From: Actinospica robiniae DSM 44927
GTDB taxonomy: Bacteria; Actinomycetota; Actinomycetes; Streptomycetales; Catenulisporaceae
Assembly (NCBI RefSeq): GCF_000504285.1
Contig: NZ_KI632511.1
Location: 5,748,154 to 5,812,153 of the forward strand
Length of the DNA: 64,000 nucleotides
Reading direction: 5' to 3'
Positions within the stretch are counted from its first letter, which is position 1. Every line of letters begins with the position of its first letter. Below the pieces are notes generated by a model. The model made no database searches and was not told the DNA's origin. It saw nothing but the letters and a program-made list of their open reading frames with translations. Positions 40,510 to 48,430 of the stretch are shown here, in pieces. A program made the translations under genes and the position numbers.

Positions 40510-40955
40510 CCGGCAGCCTCCTGCACCCCGAAACCATCCGCCGCTTGGGCGCCGCCTTCGACCTGAGCGGCGGCAGTACGGAACAGCTCCGTCAGCGCCT
40601 TCCCAGAAGCAACGGCGGGCTGGCCGCCGTTGCGCCGGGAAATCGTCCACTGATTGACGGCGGCAATCGGGTCGACCGGCAGACTCGCGCGCCCCTCGCC
40701 GGGGATGACCTCGCACAGGGCACGGGCGATCTGACGGGCCTCCAGCGTGTAGAGCTGGCGCTGGCCAGCAGGGCACAGCACATCGGTGTTGAGGACGTAC
40801 AGGATCGTCGCGAAATCGTGGTGCCGATCACCTGCTGCCACCGTCGCTGCCGCACGCAGAACTTGGCCGAGTTCAACGGCGGTCAGCGGATCGCCGGCTT
40901 CGGCGTTCGAGATCCGCTCACTCATCAGCGCCTCCGCTTGTCTCGTGTCTGACAT
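40506..40955 (-). CDS. small hypothetical protein, first gene of the GPP34-permease operon
   Basis: This 149-aa helical protein (LTAVELGQVLRAAATVAAGD, ILYVLNTDVLCPAGQR) matches no family I know. It weakly echoes the N-terminus of the next protein (LTQAELADLLRVAV), so the two may share a domain. Translation is coupled to the GPP34 gene. A second in-frame ATG ten codons in is an alternative start. It is divergently transcribed from the HTH regulator at 41,296, with which it shares a promoter region. Confidence 0.6.
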   Translation of the reverse strand: MSDTRQAEALMSERISNAEAGDPLTAVELGQVLRAAATVAAGDRHHDFATILYVLNTDVLCPAGQRQLYTLEARQIARALCEVIPGEGRASLPVDPIAAVNQWTISRRNGGQPAVASGKALTELFRTAAAQVEGGAQAADGFGVQEAAG

Positions 40956-41214
40956 GAGCTCTGGATGCCCCTCGACCGTGAGTATTCGTTGCGGCAGCCT
41001 GGCGCGCTCGGCCGGGACGGGGGAGGTTCTGCCGTTGAGCTTCGGTCTCGAATTCCGCGCTTGCGCACATGGCCTGGCCTCCTGCCGCTTGGTAGCTCAC
41101 TGCTGTCGTCTACCGTGCCAGTACAGTGCAGCTCAGACACCTGCGACGCGGGCGGGACGCCATACGAGTTCGTGGGCGAAAACGCTCGGGCTCGTGCGCA
41201 CGGCCAGCTTCACT

Positions 41215-41232
41215 TACCCATTCGAATGGGTA
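41215..41232. promoter_or_regulatory. perfect 18-bp palindrome, probable operator
   Basis: TACCCATTCGAATGGGTA is fully self-complementary. It lies 63 bases before the start of the HTH-containing regulator gene, in the 340-base gap between divergent operons, and is an obvious candidate operator for that regulator on one or both promoters. No other complete gene or element is visible in the gap. Confidence 0.6.
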
Positions 41233-41295
41233 GAGTGCTAAGCAGCCAGCGTTGGGATTCCGCGGACTGGATGGATCACGTGGACCGGAGGAGCA

Positions 41296-42432
41296 ATGCA
41301 GGCATCAAACCGCCAGATCACCAGCCCCCAGGCCCGCGGGCGTGAGCTTGCGCGGCAGGGCCGCTCCCTGTGGCAGGAGATCGGAACCGTGCAGGGCGCG
41401 GCTGCTGAGCTGATGAGTAGATTTCGTGACCTGCCCGCCATTCAGGCATTTCGCTATGCGGCCGGCTTATCGCAAGAGCAGGCCGCGACCCGATACAACG
41501 AAGTGACGGATCACCAAACCAGTCTTGGTAGTACGACGATCAACGCCTGGGAGTCGTGGGCGCGTAGCCGAGGCATCGGCTCGCCGCCGCCGTTCTCGAG
41601 TCTGCTCATCCTTGCGCTGGCATATGGCCGTGGTCCGCTCGGAATCGGCGAAGAGCGGCTGGCGCCTTCCGACCTGATCGCGGACGTGTACGAACGGCTG
41701 CCCCCAGAGGACCAGATCGCGCTCAAGCTTTACACAGCCCACCAACGCGAGTCGCAGGCGGCACCTCTAGCCTCCGCGCCGCCGTCGCAGCAGACCGGGG
41801 AAACGGTCGCGTCCGGGCAGACGCCAGCGCTGATCGGCCCCGACTTCGACCTCATCGTGCCGACTGTCGAGTATGGAAATCCACAGATCCACCCTTTTAC
41901 TCTCCCGAACCCTCAGCCCGGCCAGCTTCTCGACCTGCCGTGGGAGGTGTTCGGACACGGCATCGAGCGCCTGGGTCGGCAGATCAAGAACCTCGGGCGC
42001 CGGCTCGAAGCCGACATCTGCTTCGGTATCAACGAGGCCGGGCTGGTCATGGCCACCTTCCTGTCTTCCGCGCAGTTTGGAAGATGCCCCATCGGTTACC
42101 TCAAGTGCGTGAAGTCTCGAGACGGAATCACGCTCGACGATGCCTCCTCGTACCCTGCCGCACCCGAGATGCCGACCATCGTCGTCTGCGACTTCGAGGT
42201 CAAACACGCCGATGTCGTAGGGTTCATCGCCCGCGACCTACGCACGCGTTACCCCAGGGCTAGTCTGTACTTCGCGGTCTTCGGGGCGATGACCAAGGAC
42301 ACAGACCTGAAAGTGGACAGCTTCGACGATCTGACAGGCGCAAAGATCATGCGCGCAGCGGACTTCGAAGCGGTCTTCATCGCCGCCACCATGAGCCCGC
42401 CTGGTATCGAACCTCCGCTGGAACTGCGCTGA
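41296..42432 (+). CDS. HTH - phosphoribosyltransferase-like regulator
   Basis: This is 378 aa, with GGAGGAG before the ATG. Residues ~35-100 are an XRE-like helix-turn-helix (AFRYAAGLSQEQAATRYNEV, INAWESWAR). A variable linker follows. Residues ~185-370 look like a PRTase-type Rossmann fold (RRLEADICFGINEAGLVMAT, TIVVCDFEVKHADVVGFI) with the acidic DFE where PRTases have their PRPP loop; the loop is not canonical, so a ligand-sensing rather than catalytic role is likely. The gene is 14 bases before an IMPase-family gene and divergent from the GPP34 operon. Regulation through the palindrome at 41,215 is inferred. Confidence 0.65.
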   Translation: MQASNRQITSPQARGRELARQGRSLWQEIGTVQGAAAELMSRFRDLPAIQAFRYAAGLSQEQAATRYNEVTDHQTSLGSTTINAWESWARSRGIGSPPPFSSLLILALAYGRGPLGIGEERLAPSDLIADVYERLPPEDQIALKLYTAHQRESQAAPLASAPPSQQTGETVASGQTPALIGPDFDLIVPTVEYGNPQIHPFTLPNPQPGQLLDLPWEVFGHGIERLGRQIKNLGRRLEADICFGINEAGLVMATFLSSAQFGRCPIGYLKCVKSRDGITLDDASSYPAAPEMPTIVVCDFEVKHADVVGFIARDLRTRYPRASLYFAVFGAMTKDTDLKVDSFDDLTGAKIMRAADFEAVFIAATMSPPGIEPPLELR

Positions 42433-42446
42433 ACACAGGAAGGACC

Positions 42447-43379
42447 ATGACCACATCTGCCCTCGAGCCCACCGGCGTGGCCAACGCGGTCGCACGCATC
42501 GTCCGCACCGTGATGGCCGAGTCGCGCCCCGCCCTTCTTGCAGCCGCACTGACCGGTCAGCGCGGAGAGAGCGAGAACCTGCGGCACGAGGACAACTTCC
42601 TCTCCGAACACGATCTGCGGATGCATAACCGCTACCGAGAGTTGTTCGCGGATGCCCTCGGCTCATTCGTCTACGCGTCGGAAGAAGACGACCCGCGCGT
42701 CATCGGCGCCGATCCAGACCCGGACCTCGTAGTCCTCGTCGATCCACTCGACACGAGCGAACTGGCCGTCAGAGCGCTGCATGGGTACACGCACGTGATG
42801 CTCTACTCCAGGTCCCTGCGCCGCCCCGTCACCGCCGTCGTAGGCGACATCTACCACCACCTGCAGCTCTTCATCGGCTGCCGTCACGACGACGGCCGGG
42901 ACCGCGCCTACCTGGTCACTGCTGACGACGACGTGCATCACCTGTCTACACGCGCGCCCGTCGGTATCTCACAAGCACTGATCACGAACTACCTGATGCG
43001 GCCCGCCGAGCGCCTTCAGCCCGTCGCCCGTCAGCAGGCGCTCATCGACGCGCTCACGACACCAAGCCAGGACGGCGCCGCACGAGGACGCATCGGGGTG
43101 GACTTCGGCTCGATCAGCCTGTGCCACGTCGCCTCCGGCCAGAGTGACGCCACCATCGAGTTCGCGAAAGGCTTCGCGATCTGGGACCTCTCGCCCGGCC
43201 ATTACATCCTGCACGCCGCAGGCGGAACCGTCATCGACCTGCAGGGCAAAGAACTGCCCCTCGACTACGGTCTCGACAGCCTCCATGACATCGCCGCCGC
43301 GATGAACAAGCGGCGAAAGTTCATCGCAGCCGGCGGCACGTCACTGGCCCACGAAATCCTCGACCGCCTCGATACCTGA
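42447..43379 (+). CDS. inositol monophosphatase-family protein
   Basis: This is 310 aa; GGAAGG precedes the ATG and the gap from the regulator is 14 bases. Metal-binding motifs of the IMPase/FBPase superfamily are present: an acidic EED loop (YASEEDD), VDPLDTSELAV (usually DPxDGT) and, later, AKGFAIWDLSPGHYILHAAG (WD..P). They bind two to three Mg ions and dephosphorylate sugar or inositol phosphates, PAP or fructose-1,6-bisphosphate. The DPLDTS variant makes the substrate uncertain. With a PRTase-like sensor upstream, a phosphorylated sugar or nucleotide is plausible. Confidence 0.8.
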   Translation: MTTSALEPTGVANAVARIVRTVMAESRPALLAAALTGQRGESENLRHEDNFLSEHDLRMHNRYRELFADALGSFVYASEEDDPRVIGADPDPDLVVLVDPLDTSELAVRALHGYTHVMLYSRSLRRPVTAVVGDIYHHLQLFIGCRHDDGRDRAYLVTADDDVHHLSTRAPVGISQALITNYLMRPAERLQPVARQQALIDALTTPSQDGAARGRIGVDFGSISLCHVASGQSDATIEFAKGFAIWDLSPGHYILHAAGGTVIDLQGKELPLDYGLDSLHDIAAAMNKRRKFIAAGGTSLAHEILDRLDT

Positions 43380-43703
43380 TGAGGTGGGGTCACGCCTTCG
43401 AGGCACGCTCACTCCAGACAGTATCGATCTGAATCAGGCCTCAATCCGGCCACCCGCGTTCTCCCACGACCAGCCACGACGTGCGCTGTCTGAAGCCTGA
43501 GCTCTACCCGCCGATCAGCAACCGTCAAGGGCTCGCTCGCACAGTGACGCCTTGACGCGCCATTGACATGAGATGTTGCGCAGCACCTCGTGCTCGACCG
43601 GGCCGCGTCCGTCACTATCGCCTTGGCGCGCCCGCCATCGCGGGAATTGCCCGATCGGTCACCCGCTCATACGTTGCACTGAAGACCGTAGGGTCCTGAC
43701 GGC
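43380..43703. other. intergenic region
   Basis: I see no gene in these ~320 bases. A plus-strand TTGACG...TTGACA stretch near 43,550-43,570 could hold a promoter for the prepilin peptidase, but no matching -10 box is convincing. Confidence 0.4.
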
Positions 43704-43748
43704 GTGGTGTTTGGGACGCGCCAATTGGTGCGGCTATGTTCCATCGCT

Positions 43749-44225
43749 ATGCACATGTTCCTGGCGCGCCAGTTCGAGGCGGCCGCGTTCGCGGTGTTCC
43801 TGGTCGGGACTGCGGTGCTGGCTTTCGTCGACGCGCGCACGATGCGGCTTCCGAACCGGGTGTTGTACCCGGTCTCGTGGTCCGGGCTGCTACTGCTGGC
43901 CTGCGCTGCCGCGCTGTCCGGCTCGTGGCATCGCTTGGCCGTCGCGCTCGTGTCGGCGGCGGTGCTTGTGGCGGTGTTCCTGCTTTTGCACGCGACGAGT
44001 GGGCTCGGGCGCGGTGATGTGCGGCTGGCCGGGCTGCTGGGGTTGTTCCTCGGCTGGGTCGGCCTGGGTAGCGTGTTTACCGGCCTGATCCTAGGGACGG
44101 TGATCGGGGGCGTGTTCGGTGTGCTGCTGCTGGTAGGCAGTGCTGGACACCGCAGGATGGTGCCGTACGGGCCTTTCTTGATTCTCGGCGCCTGGCTCGC
44201 GCTGCTGCTGCGGGCCCGGGCGTAG
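43749..44225 (+). CDS. type IV prepilin peptidase (A24 family, CpaA/TadV-like)
   Basis: This is about 158 aa from the ATG at 43,749; GTG codons at 43,704 and 43,728 are alternatives and none has a strong ribosome site. It has four to six membrane helices. The two catalytic Asp of A24 aspartic proteases lie in FVDARTMRLPN (near residue 30) and the GxGD-type motif LGRGDVRLAG (near 80). The enzyme cuts the G/xxxxE sites of Tad pilins and pseudopilins. It lies 15 kb from the Tad operon but is the only candidate in the window. Confidence 0.85.
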   Translation: MHMFLARQFEAAAFAVFLVGTAVLAFVDARTMRLPNRVLYPVSWSGLLLLACAAALSGSWHRLAVALVSAAVLVAVFLLLHATSGLGRGDVRLAGLLGLFLGWVGLGSVFTGLILGTVIGGVFGVLLLVGSAGHRRMVPYGPFLILGAWLALLLRARA

Positions 44226-44229
44226 CAGC

Positions 44230-44700
44230 TCAGTGGTCGTCGTCTACGGCGATGGTGAAGGTGGCGGTGACGGTCTTGCCGCGCCCGGGATGAACGGTGA
44301 CGGTCAGTGTCCCGGCGAGGACGGAGGCGATCAGCGCGAGGCCGAAGCCGTGGGGCTGCTCGTCCTGATCGTCGGGGCCGGTGATGAAGTCCGGCAGGGT
44401 GAGGCTGGTGTCGGCGACGTCCAGGATGAGCTGGTCGGCGTGGGCGCGCAGGCGGATGCGGGCGGGGCCGTCGGTGTGGCATAGGGCGTTCGTCGCCAGC
44501 TCCGAGAGGACCACGACCACGTCTTCAGCCTGTTCCGAGGTGATTTCCCACGCAGTGAGGGTGGAGTGCGCGAGGTGGCGCAGCGCGCTGACGGCAGCAC
44601 GGTCGCCCGCGGCGAGGGGGACGGTCAGCTCGTGCCAGGAACGGGACGCGGGCGTCTTCGAGGCCTGGATTACCGGGAAGAAGGCGGGCAGGTGGGGCAT
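44230..44700 (-). CDS. anti-sigma-type ATP-binding protein (HATPase_c)
   Basis: This is about 156 aa from the ATG at 44,700. It has a GHKL ATPase fold of the RsbW/SpoIIAB kind: N box SELATNALCHTD, then VADTSLTLPD and the G2 box GFGLALI. Actinomycetes have many of these, acting as serine kinases on anti-sigma antagonists or as orphan regulators. No sigma factor or antagonist lies next to it. The gene converges with the prepilin peptidase. Confidence 0.78.
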   Translation of the reverse strand: MPHLPAFFPVIQASKTPASRSWHELTVPLAAGDRAAVSALRHLAHSTLTAWEITSEQAEDVVVVLSELATNALCHTDGPARIRLRAHADQLILDVADTSLTLPDFITGPDDQDEQPHGFGLALIASVLAGTLTVTVHPGRGKTVTATFTIAVDDDH

Positions 44701-44876
44701 GATCGACCCTTTCCGTGCAGTGTGGCGGTGCGGCCGGTCGGGCGGCGCACCGTCGTGGTGCCACGGCGGCGGGGATGGGCAATCAAGGTTCTTCACCGCC
44801 GGTCACCGGATCGGGTGATGCCGCGCGTGCCGGGGTGACGAAGGGTCTTGACATCGTCCGGGGGTGCGAGCGTGCA

Positions 44877-44910
44877 TGTGATCCCGGGGCCGGTCGGCCC
44901 CGGGATCACA
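44877..44910. terminator. 15-bp perfect inverted repeat
   Basis: TGTGATCCCGGGGCC pairs with GGCCCCGGGATCACA around a GGTC loop. It lies between divergent genes (44,700 and 44,935), so it could be an operator rather than a terminator; no T tract follows on either strand. Confidence 0.5.
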
Positions 44911-44934
44911 CGGCACGGGAAGGCGGTCGGCGGT

Positions 44935-45639
44935 ATGCCGGATCACACAGAAGGACCGGGCGGCACGGGCGCGGCGGTGGGGGCCGTGTGGGGCGCTGTG
45001 GGGCGCCGTGGCCCGGCGCCGGACGGTCGGGCGGGCGGCGTGCCGGGCGGGGCGGTGGTCCGGGGCGTGTGGGCCGCGTTATGCGCGGCCGAACGCCCGG
45101 TCACCGCGCGGGAGGTGGCGGATGCGCTCGGCACCCGGCGGGAGTCGGCGAACCGGGCACTGGGCCAGCTTGAGCGGGCAGGCTGGGCACAGCGCGAACG
45201 AGGGAACGTGCAAGCGAGCACGCCGGACCTCTGGTCCCCGGTAGCCGGGTCGCGCGAGGCCGACCTGACCGAACATGCGCCGCAGGCGGAACCCATTCGC
45301 GCGGCCCCACCGGCGCCCGACGCGCCGCACTCGGGTTTCCTGGTTTCCGCGCGGCAGGCCCGGATGCGTGCTGCGAGCTCAACCCCTCCGGCGGCGCCGG
45401 GGACGCGCGGTGAGCTCGCCCTGCGGCGGCTGGCGGCTGGGGAGCTGCAGGAGCAGGTGCACGAGCTGCTGCTGTCACGACCCGGCGAGGAATTCAGCCC
45501 CCTGCATGTGTCCCGAGCCCTGGGCGGGCGTTCGCAGGGCGCGGTGGTCAACGCTTGTAAACGACTGGTCGCGAAGGGCGAGGCCGTGTGCACCTGCCAA
45601 GCCCCGTTGAGGTTCACGGCGGCAAACCCGCTGGAGTAG
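44935..45639 (+). CDS. winged-helix protein of the conjugative-element region
   Basis: This is about 234 aa from the ATG at 44,935. An upstream TTG in frame (44,848) is rejected because translation from it would run through the 15-bp hairpin. Residues ~50-105 are a winged helix (ALCAAERPVTAREVADAL, ESANRALGQLERAGWAQR). A second one sits near the C-terminus (SPLHVSRALGGRSQGAVVNA). The centre is disordered and Pro/Ala-rich. It is probably a DNA-binding regulator of the mobile element. Confidence 0.6.
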   Translation: MPDHTEGPGGTGAAVGAVWGAVGRRGPAPDGRAGGVPGGAVVRGVWAALCAAERPVTAREVADALGTRRESANRALGQLERAGWAQRERGNVQASTPDLWSPVAGSREADLTEHAPQAEPIRAAPPAPDAPHSGFLVSARQARMRAASSTPPAAPGTRGELALRRLAAGELQEQVHELLLSRPGEEFSPLHVSRALGGRSQGAVVNACKRLVAKGEAVCTCQAPLRFTAANPLE

Positions 45640-45658
45640 CCCATATTCGGTGACGCCG

Positions 45659-45693
45659 ACGCGCACGCCCCCTTGGCTCCTGGGCGTGCGCGT
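45659..45693. terminator. bidirectional terminator between convergent genes
   Basis: ACGCGCACGCCC and GGGCGTGCGCGT form a perfect 12-bp stem with an 11-base loop, between the convergent ends at 45,639 and 45,731. Confidence 0.6.
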
Positions 45694-45730
45694 GCTGCTC
45701 GATAGGTGGATGACCAGCGGGGGGACGTGC

Positions 45731-46567
45731 CTATCGGCGGCCGAGATGGCGGCGGACGGTGCGGGGGGTGAGGTTCAGGCGCTCGGCGATCTGCGCGCTG
45801 GTCAGTTCCGGGTTTCGGCGGGCGAGGTCGAGGACGGCGTGCCGGCTGGTCAGGCCCCGGCCCTTGCCGATCCGATCAGGCAGGTCCCCGGTCGCGGGGG
45901 TGATAGGGACTGTCGAGGCAGGTCCGGTCAGGCCCGGAAGTGTGGCAGGGAAAATGTCCGCCCTGTCTCTCACCGCGCCGTGATCGCGCAGGTCAGGGGG
46001 CAGCCGAAAATGTCCTCTCGCTGCGGACATTTTCGGCTGGTGGGGCCGTGACGGTGCGGCCGAGGCGAGGATGCCGCGTCTCCACGCAGCCAGGACGGGC
46101 CGCGGTGCGAGCAGAAGCGCGAGCACGGGATGCTCAGGGTGGCGTCGTTCGCGGCGGGTGAATGCGGCGGCGGCACTGCGCAGCAGTTCGATGTACAGGG
46201 CCCAGACGCAGGGCATCGCGGCGTGCGCGATCAATTGGGCGTGGTCGCCTGCTGCGGTACCTCGGGTGTTGAGGTAGACGGTGGCGGCCGTGGCGGCGTA
46301 GACCGCGAGCCGTGCAAGCAGATGGGGTAGGGCCATCCTGAGCAGCACGAGTTCCAGGATGCTGAAGGAGCCGATGCTTGCGTCGAGGGTGACCGGCGCG
46401 GTCCAGGCCCAGCCTCTGAAGCTCGGGCGCATCTGGGTACTGACCGTGTGGAACGAGGCGAGCATGCCGATGCCGGCGATAGCGCCGGCCAGGGCAGTGG
46501 CGATGGCCAATGCAGCCAGATGCGTTCTACTCATCCGCGACCTGCGGATCGGCGCTGCCGGCTGCAT
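45731..46567 (-). CDS. DUF2637 membrane protein with C-terminal HTH
   Basis: This is 278 aa, with CAGGAGAG before the ATG. Four hydrophobic segments (LAALAIATALAGAIAGIGML; ASIGSFSILELVLLRMAL; LARLAVYAATAATVYL; and AHAAMPCVWALYIELL) match DUF2637, common in actinobacterial conjugative plasmids and ICEs and related to Spd/transfer-type membrane proteins. A linker follows, then a C-terminal helix-turn-helix (LTSAQIAERLNLTPRTVRRHL). A perfect 15-bp inverted repeat is embedded in the linker coding sequence. Confidence 0.78.
   Translation of the reverse strand: MQPAAPIRRSRMSRTHLAALAIATALAGAIAGIGMLASFHTVSTQMRPSFRGWAWTAPVTLDASIGSFSILELVLLRMALPHLLARLAVYAATAATVYLNTRGTAAGDHAQLIAHAAMPCVWALYIELLRSAAAAFTRRERRHPEHPVLALLLAPRPVLAAWRRGILASAAPSRPHQPKMSAARGHFRLPPDLRDHGAVRDRADIFPATLPGLTGPASTVPITPATGDLPDRIGKGRGLTSRHAVLDLARRNPELTSAQIAERLNLTPRTVRRHLGRR
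46001..46039. repeat. 15-bp inverted repeat inside the DUF2637 gene
   Basis: CAGCCGAAAATGTCC and GGACATTTTCGGCTG are perfectly complementary around a 9-base loop. GAAAATGTCC occurs a third time at 45,950-45,959. All lie in the poorly conserved linker of the DUF2637 protein, so the DNA rather than the protein may be selected. Confidence 0.65.
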
Positions 46568-46618
46568 CTGCTCTCCTGACTGGTCGAGTCCGGGTTTCGG
46601 GGTCGATGCGAGACGCGG

Positions 46619-46652
46619 AGCCCGGCTCGGGGAGACTGTCCCGAGCCGGGCT
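46619..46652. terminator. 13-bp GC-rich hairpin
   Basis: AGCCCGGCTCGGG and CCCGAGCCGGGCT are perfectly complementary around an 8-base loop, 15 bases past the stop at 46,668 and before the DUF2637 start. It is terminator-like but lacks a T run. Confidence 0.55.
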
Positions 46653-46667
46653 ATATCTGCGGGCAGG

Positions 46668-47252
46668 TTACGTGTCGGATGTGTCGAGGATCAGGGCGAG
46701 CACGAGGGCGGGCAGGGCGTAGGGCTCGGCGGCGGTGACCGCGACTCCGATCGAGGTCTCGGGCCGGGTGACGGTCCACAGAGCCGGGGCGCAGCGCGTC
46801 GAGTAGTGGTAGGCCAGGCGGCGGTTAGTGGACAGACAGGTGTATTCCTCCACGACCCTCCCGTCATGGCGAGTCCTGCTGTAGACCCAGCCCAGGCTCG
46901 CGAGCACCTCGCCGGGATACAGCGTCGGCCGATGCGCGGGCTCCTGGGCCTGGATGGCGGCGCGCGCCGCCGCGAGCCACAAGGCACAGGATGGTGCGGG
47001 GTCACACGCACGCCAGTGGCCCGGTTCACCGATACCGCCGGGCAGGATGCCCAGGCAGATGTAGGCGGATCCGTCGAGGGTGTTCTGGTCGATCGTCATG
47101 TGCAGCAGGCAGTTCGGGCTGACGAGCCTGGCGGTCTGCACGTCCGGGCTATCGGCCGTGTACCTCACCTCCCAGCCGTCGTCGGCGAGGGCGGAGATCA
47201 GGCTGCGGCACTCCTTGCTGCGGGGTGAAGCGTTGTCAGGGCAGTAGTTCAT
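46668..47252 (-). CDS. hypothetical protein, DUF317-like
   Basis: This is 194 aa; GAGGAGAAGGA lies upstream of the ATG. It shows scattered features of the DUF317 proteins found in actinobacterial mobile elements: Trp-spaced beta strands (DDGWEVRYTADSPDVQ; EYTCLSTNRRLAYHYS) and a C-terminal helix (PALVLALILDT). DUF317 function is unknown, and membership of this protein is tentative. It is a single-gene unit flanked by hairpins. Confidence 0.5.
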   Translation of the reverse strand: MNYCPDNASPRSKECRSLISALADDGWEVRYTADSPDVQTARLVSPNCLLHMTIDQNTLDGSAYICLGILPGGIGEPGHWRACDPAPSCALWLAAARAAIQAQEPAHRPTLYPGEVLASLGWVYSRTRHDGRVVEEYTCLSTNRRLAYHYSTRCAPALWTVTRPETSIGVAVTAAEPYALPALVLALILDTSDT

Positions 47253-47318
47253 CGTTGGGCGGTCCTTCTCCTCGTGTCGTGCGGCGGGCGAAGGAGGCGA
47301 AGCCGGTAGCGTGGGCGG

Positions 47319-47357
47319 GCGCGGCCCGGACTCATTAGTGGTGAGTCCGGTCCGCGC
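47319..47357. terminator. 16-bp hairpin with one mismatch
   Basis: GCGCGGCCCGGACTCA pairs with TGAGTCCGGTCCGCGC around a 7-base loop (one C-T mismatch). It is followed by TTT on the plus strand, and lies between the minus-strand genes ending at 47,393 and starting at 47,252. Confidence 0.55.
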
Positions 47358-47392
47358 TTTCCGCCTGGCTGCTCGCCGGTCGCCCGCGCGGC

Positions 47393-47890
47393 TTAGAGTG
47401 GGCGGCGCGGGGCCGGGATTTGCGGGAACCAGTCCGGATCATCTGGGCCCTGCGGCTGGTCCGGGCCGTCTTCCGGTCGTGCCGAAGTGGCAGGTCGGGG
47501 CGGGATGGGGCCTTCGACGATTGCCTCGAGCTTCGCGGTCCCGCCCGCCAGCTCAATGGCCAGATTCGCGGCGATCTGGGCCTGCTGGAGCCATACGATC
47601 GCGGCCTTGTGCGCGCCCCACGCGTGGTGTTGCTCTGCCTCCGCCAGGAGCATGTCCGCCTCAGCCACCGCTTGGGCGGCCGTGCCCGGCCGGGCTTCAG
47701 GTTCGGGCTCGAGCAGTCGGCGCAGTTCGACCGACCCGAGGTCGCGGTGCAGGTCCTCGAGGTCGCTGCGGTGCCGGTCCCCGCGACCGCGCGCCTTGGC
47801 TGCCGCCTCGCGCACGCGGTCGGCGACGCTGTCGTACCAGTGCTCGAACAGCTCCTGGGCTTCCCGGGCGGTCAGGTGCGGGCGGTTCAC
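47393..47890 (-). CDS. hypothetical protein of the mobile-element region
   Basis: This is about 165 aa. The GTG at 47,890 overlaps the upstream stop (GTGA); another GTG two codons earlier is possible. The protein is charged and helical (AREAQELFEHWYDSVADRV; EADMLLAEAEQHHAWGAH; LQQAQIAANLAIELAGG) with a Pro-rich tail. No family is recognised. Translational coupling to the preceding gene suggests the two products work together. Confidence 0.55.
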   Translation of the reverse strand: MNRPHLTAREAQELFEHWYDSVADRVREAAAKARGRGDRHRSDLEDLHRDLGSVELRRLLEPEPEARPGTAAQAVAEADMLLAEAEQHHAWGAHKAAIVWLQQAQIAANLAIELAGGTAKLEAIVEGPIPPRPATSARPEDGPDQPQGPDDPDWFPQIPAPRRPL

Positions 47891-48327
47891 CGGCACATCA
47901 CCGCCTCACGGGTTTCGATGTCGTCGTCGATGCGCAGGCAGATCGTGACCACCTCTTGGCGGATCCGACTGAGCGCGTGATCGAGCAGGTCGATGCCCTG
48001 CAGCGGGGGGATCGGCCGCCCGGTGGGCGGGGCCGTGGCGGGGCCGAGCGCGTCGCGAACAGCCGCGAGGACCGATACCGCGAGCTCTCCTGGCATGGTC
48101 AGCGTCCAGGAGCCCAGGCCTTTCGCGGGGCTGAGGCTGTAGAGCAGGGTGCCGGTCTCGTACGGGTCGGCCGCGTGCAGGATCAGGCGGCCGCACGGCG
48201 CGGAGGCGCGGAACGTCGGCGTTGCGGACGCGGGACAGCACGGGCAGGGCCGTTCGGTCCTCCAGCCCTCCCGTTCGGGCCAGTCGGACACGTCTGTGGC
48301 GGCGTGCGGTGATGGTGGCGCATTCAT
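47887..48327 (-). CDS. hypothetical protein of the mobile-element region
   Basis: This is 146 aa from the ATG at 48,327. The N-terminal part holds a CPCC motif (near residue 28, possibly metal-binding), followed by TFRASAPCGRLILHAAD and LYSLSPAKGLGSWTL. The C-terminal part is helical (LLDHALSRIRQEVVTICLRI). No family is recognised. It forms a two-gene unit with the next gene. Confidence 0.5.
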   Translation of the reverse strand: MNAPPSPHAATDVSDWPEREGWRTERPCPCCPASATPTFRASAPCGRLILHAADPYETGTLLYSLSPAKGLGSWTLTMPGELAVSVLAAVRDALGPATAPPTGRPIPPLQGIDLLDHALSRIRQEVVTICLRIDDDIETREAVMCR

Positions 48328-48430
48328 GGTCTTGCTTCTCCATTTTCGGGTAGTGCGTGCAGGGATGGTGCTGCTCCATGCGCTGTGCCTGGCGGGGCGC
48401 GCACTCGACTCCGGGGCTCGTGCACGACGT

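Noticed and set aside
44848-44934. TTG start at 44,848 for the winged-helix gene
   Set aside because: Translation would pass through the 15-bp hairpin; the ATG at 44,935 has GGGAAGG upstream.
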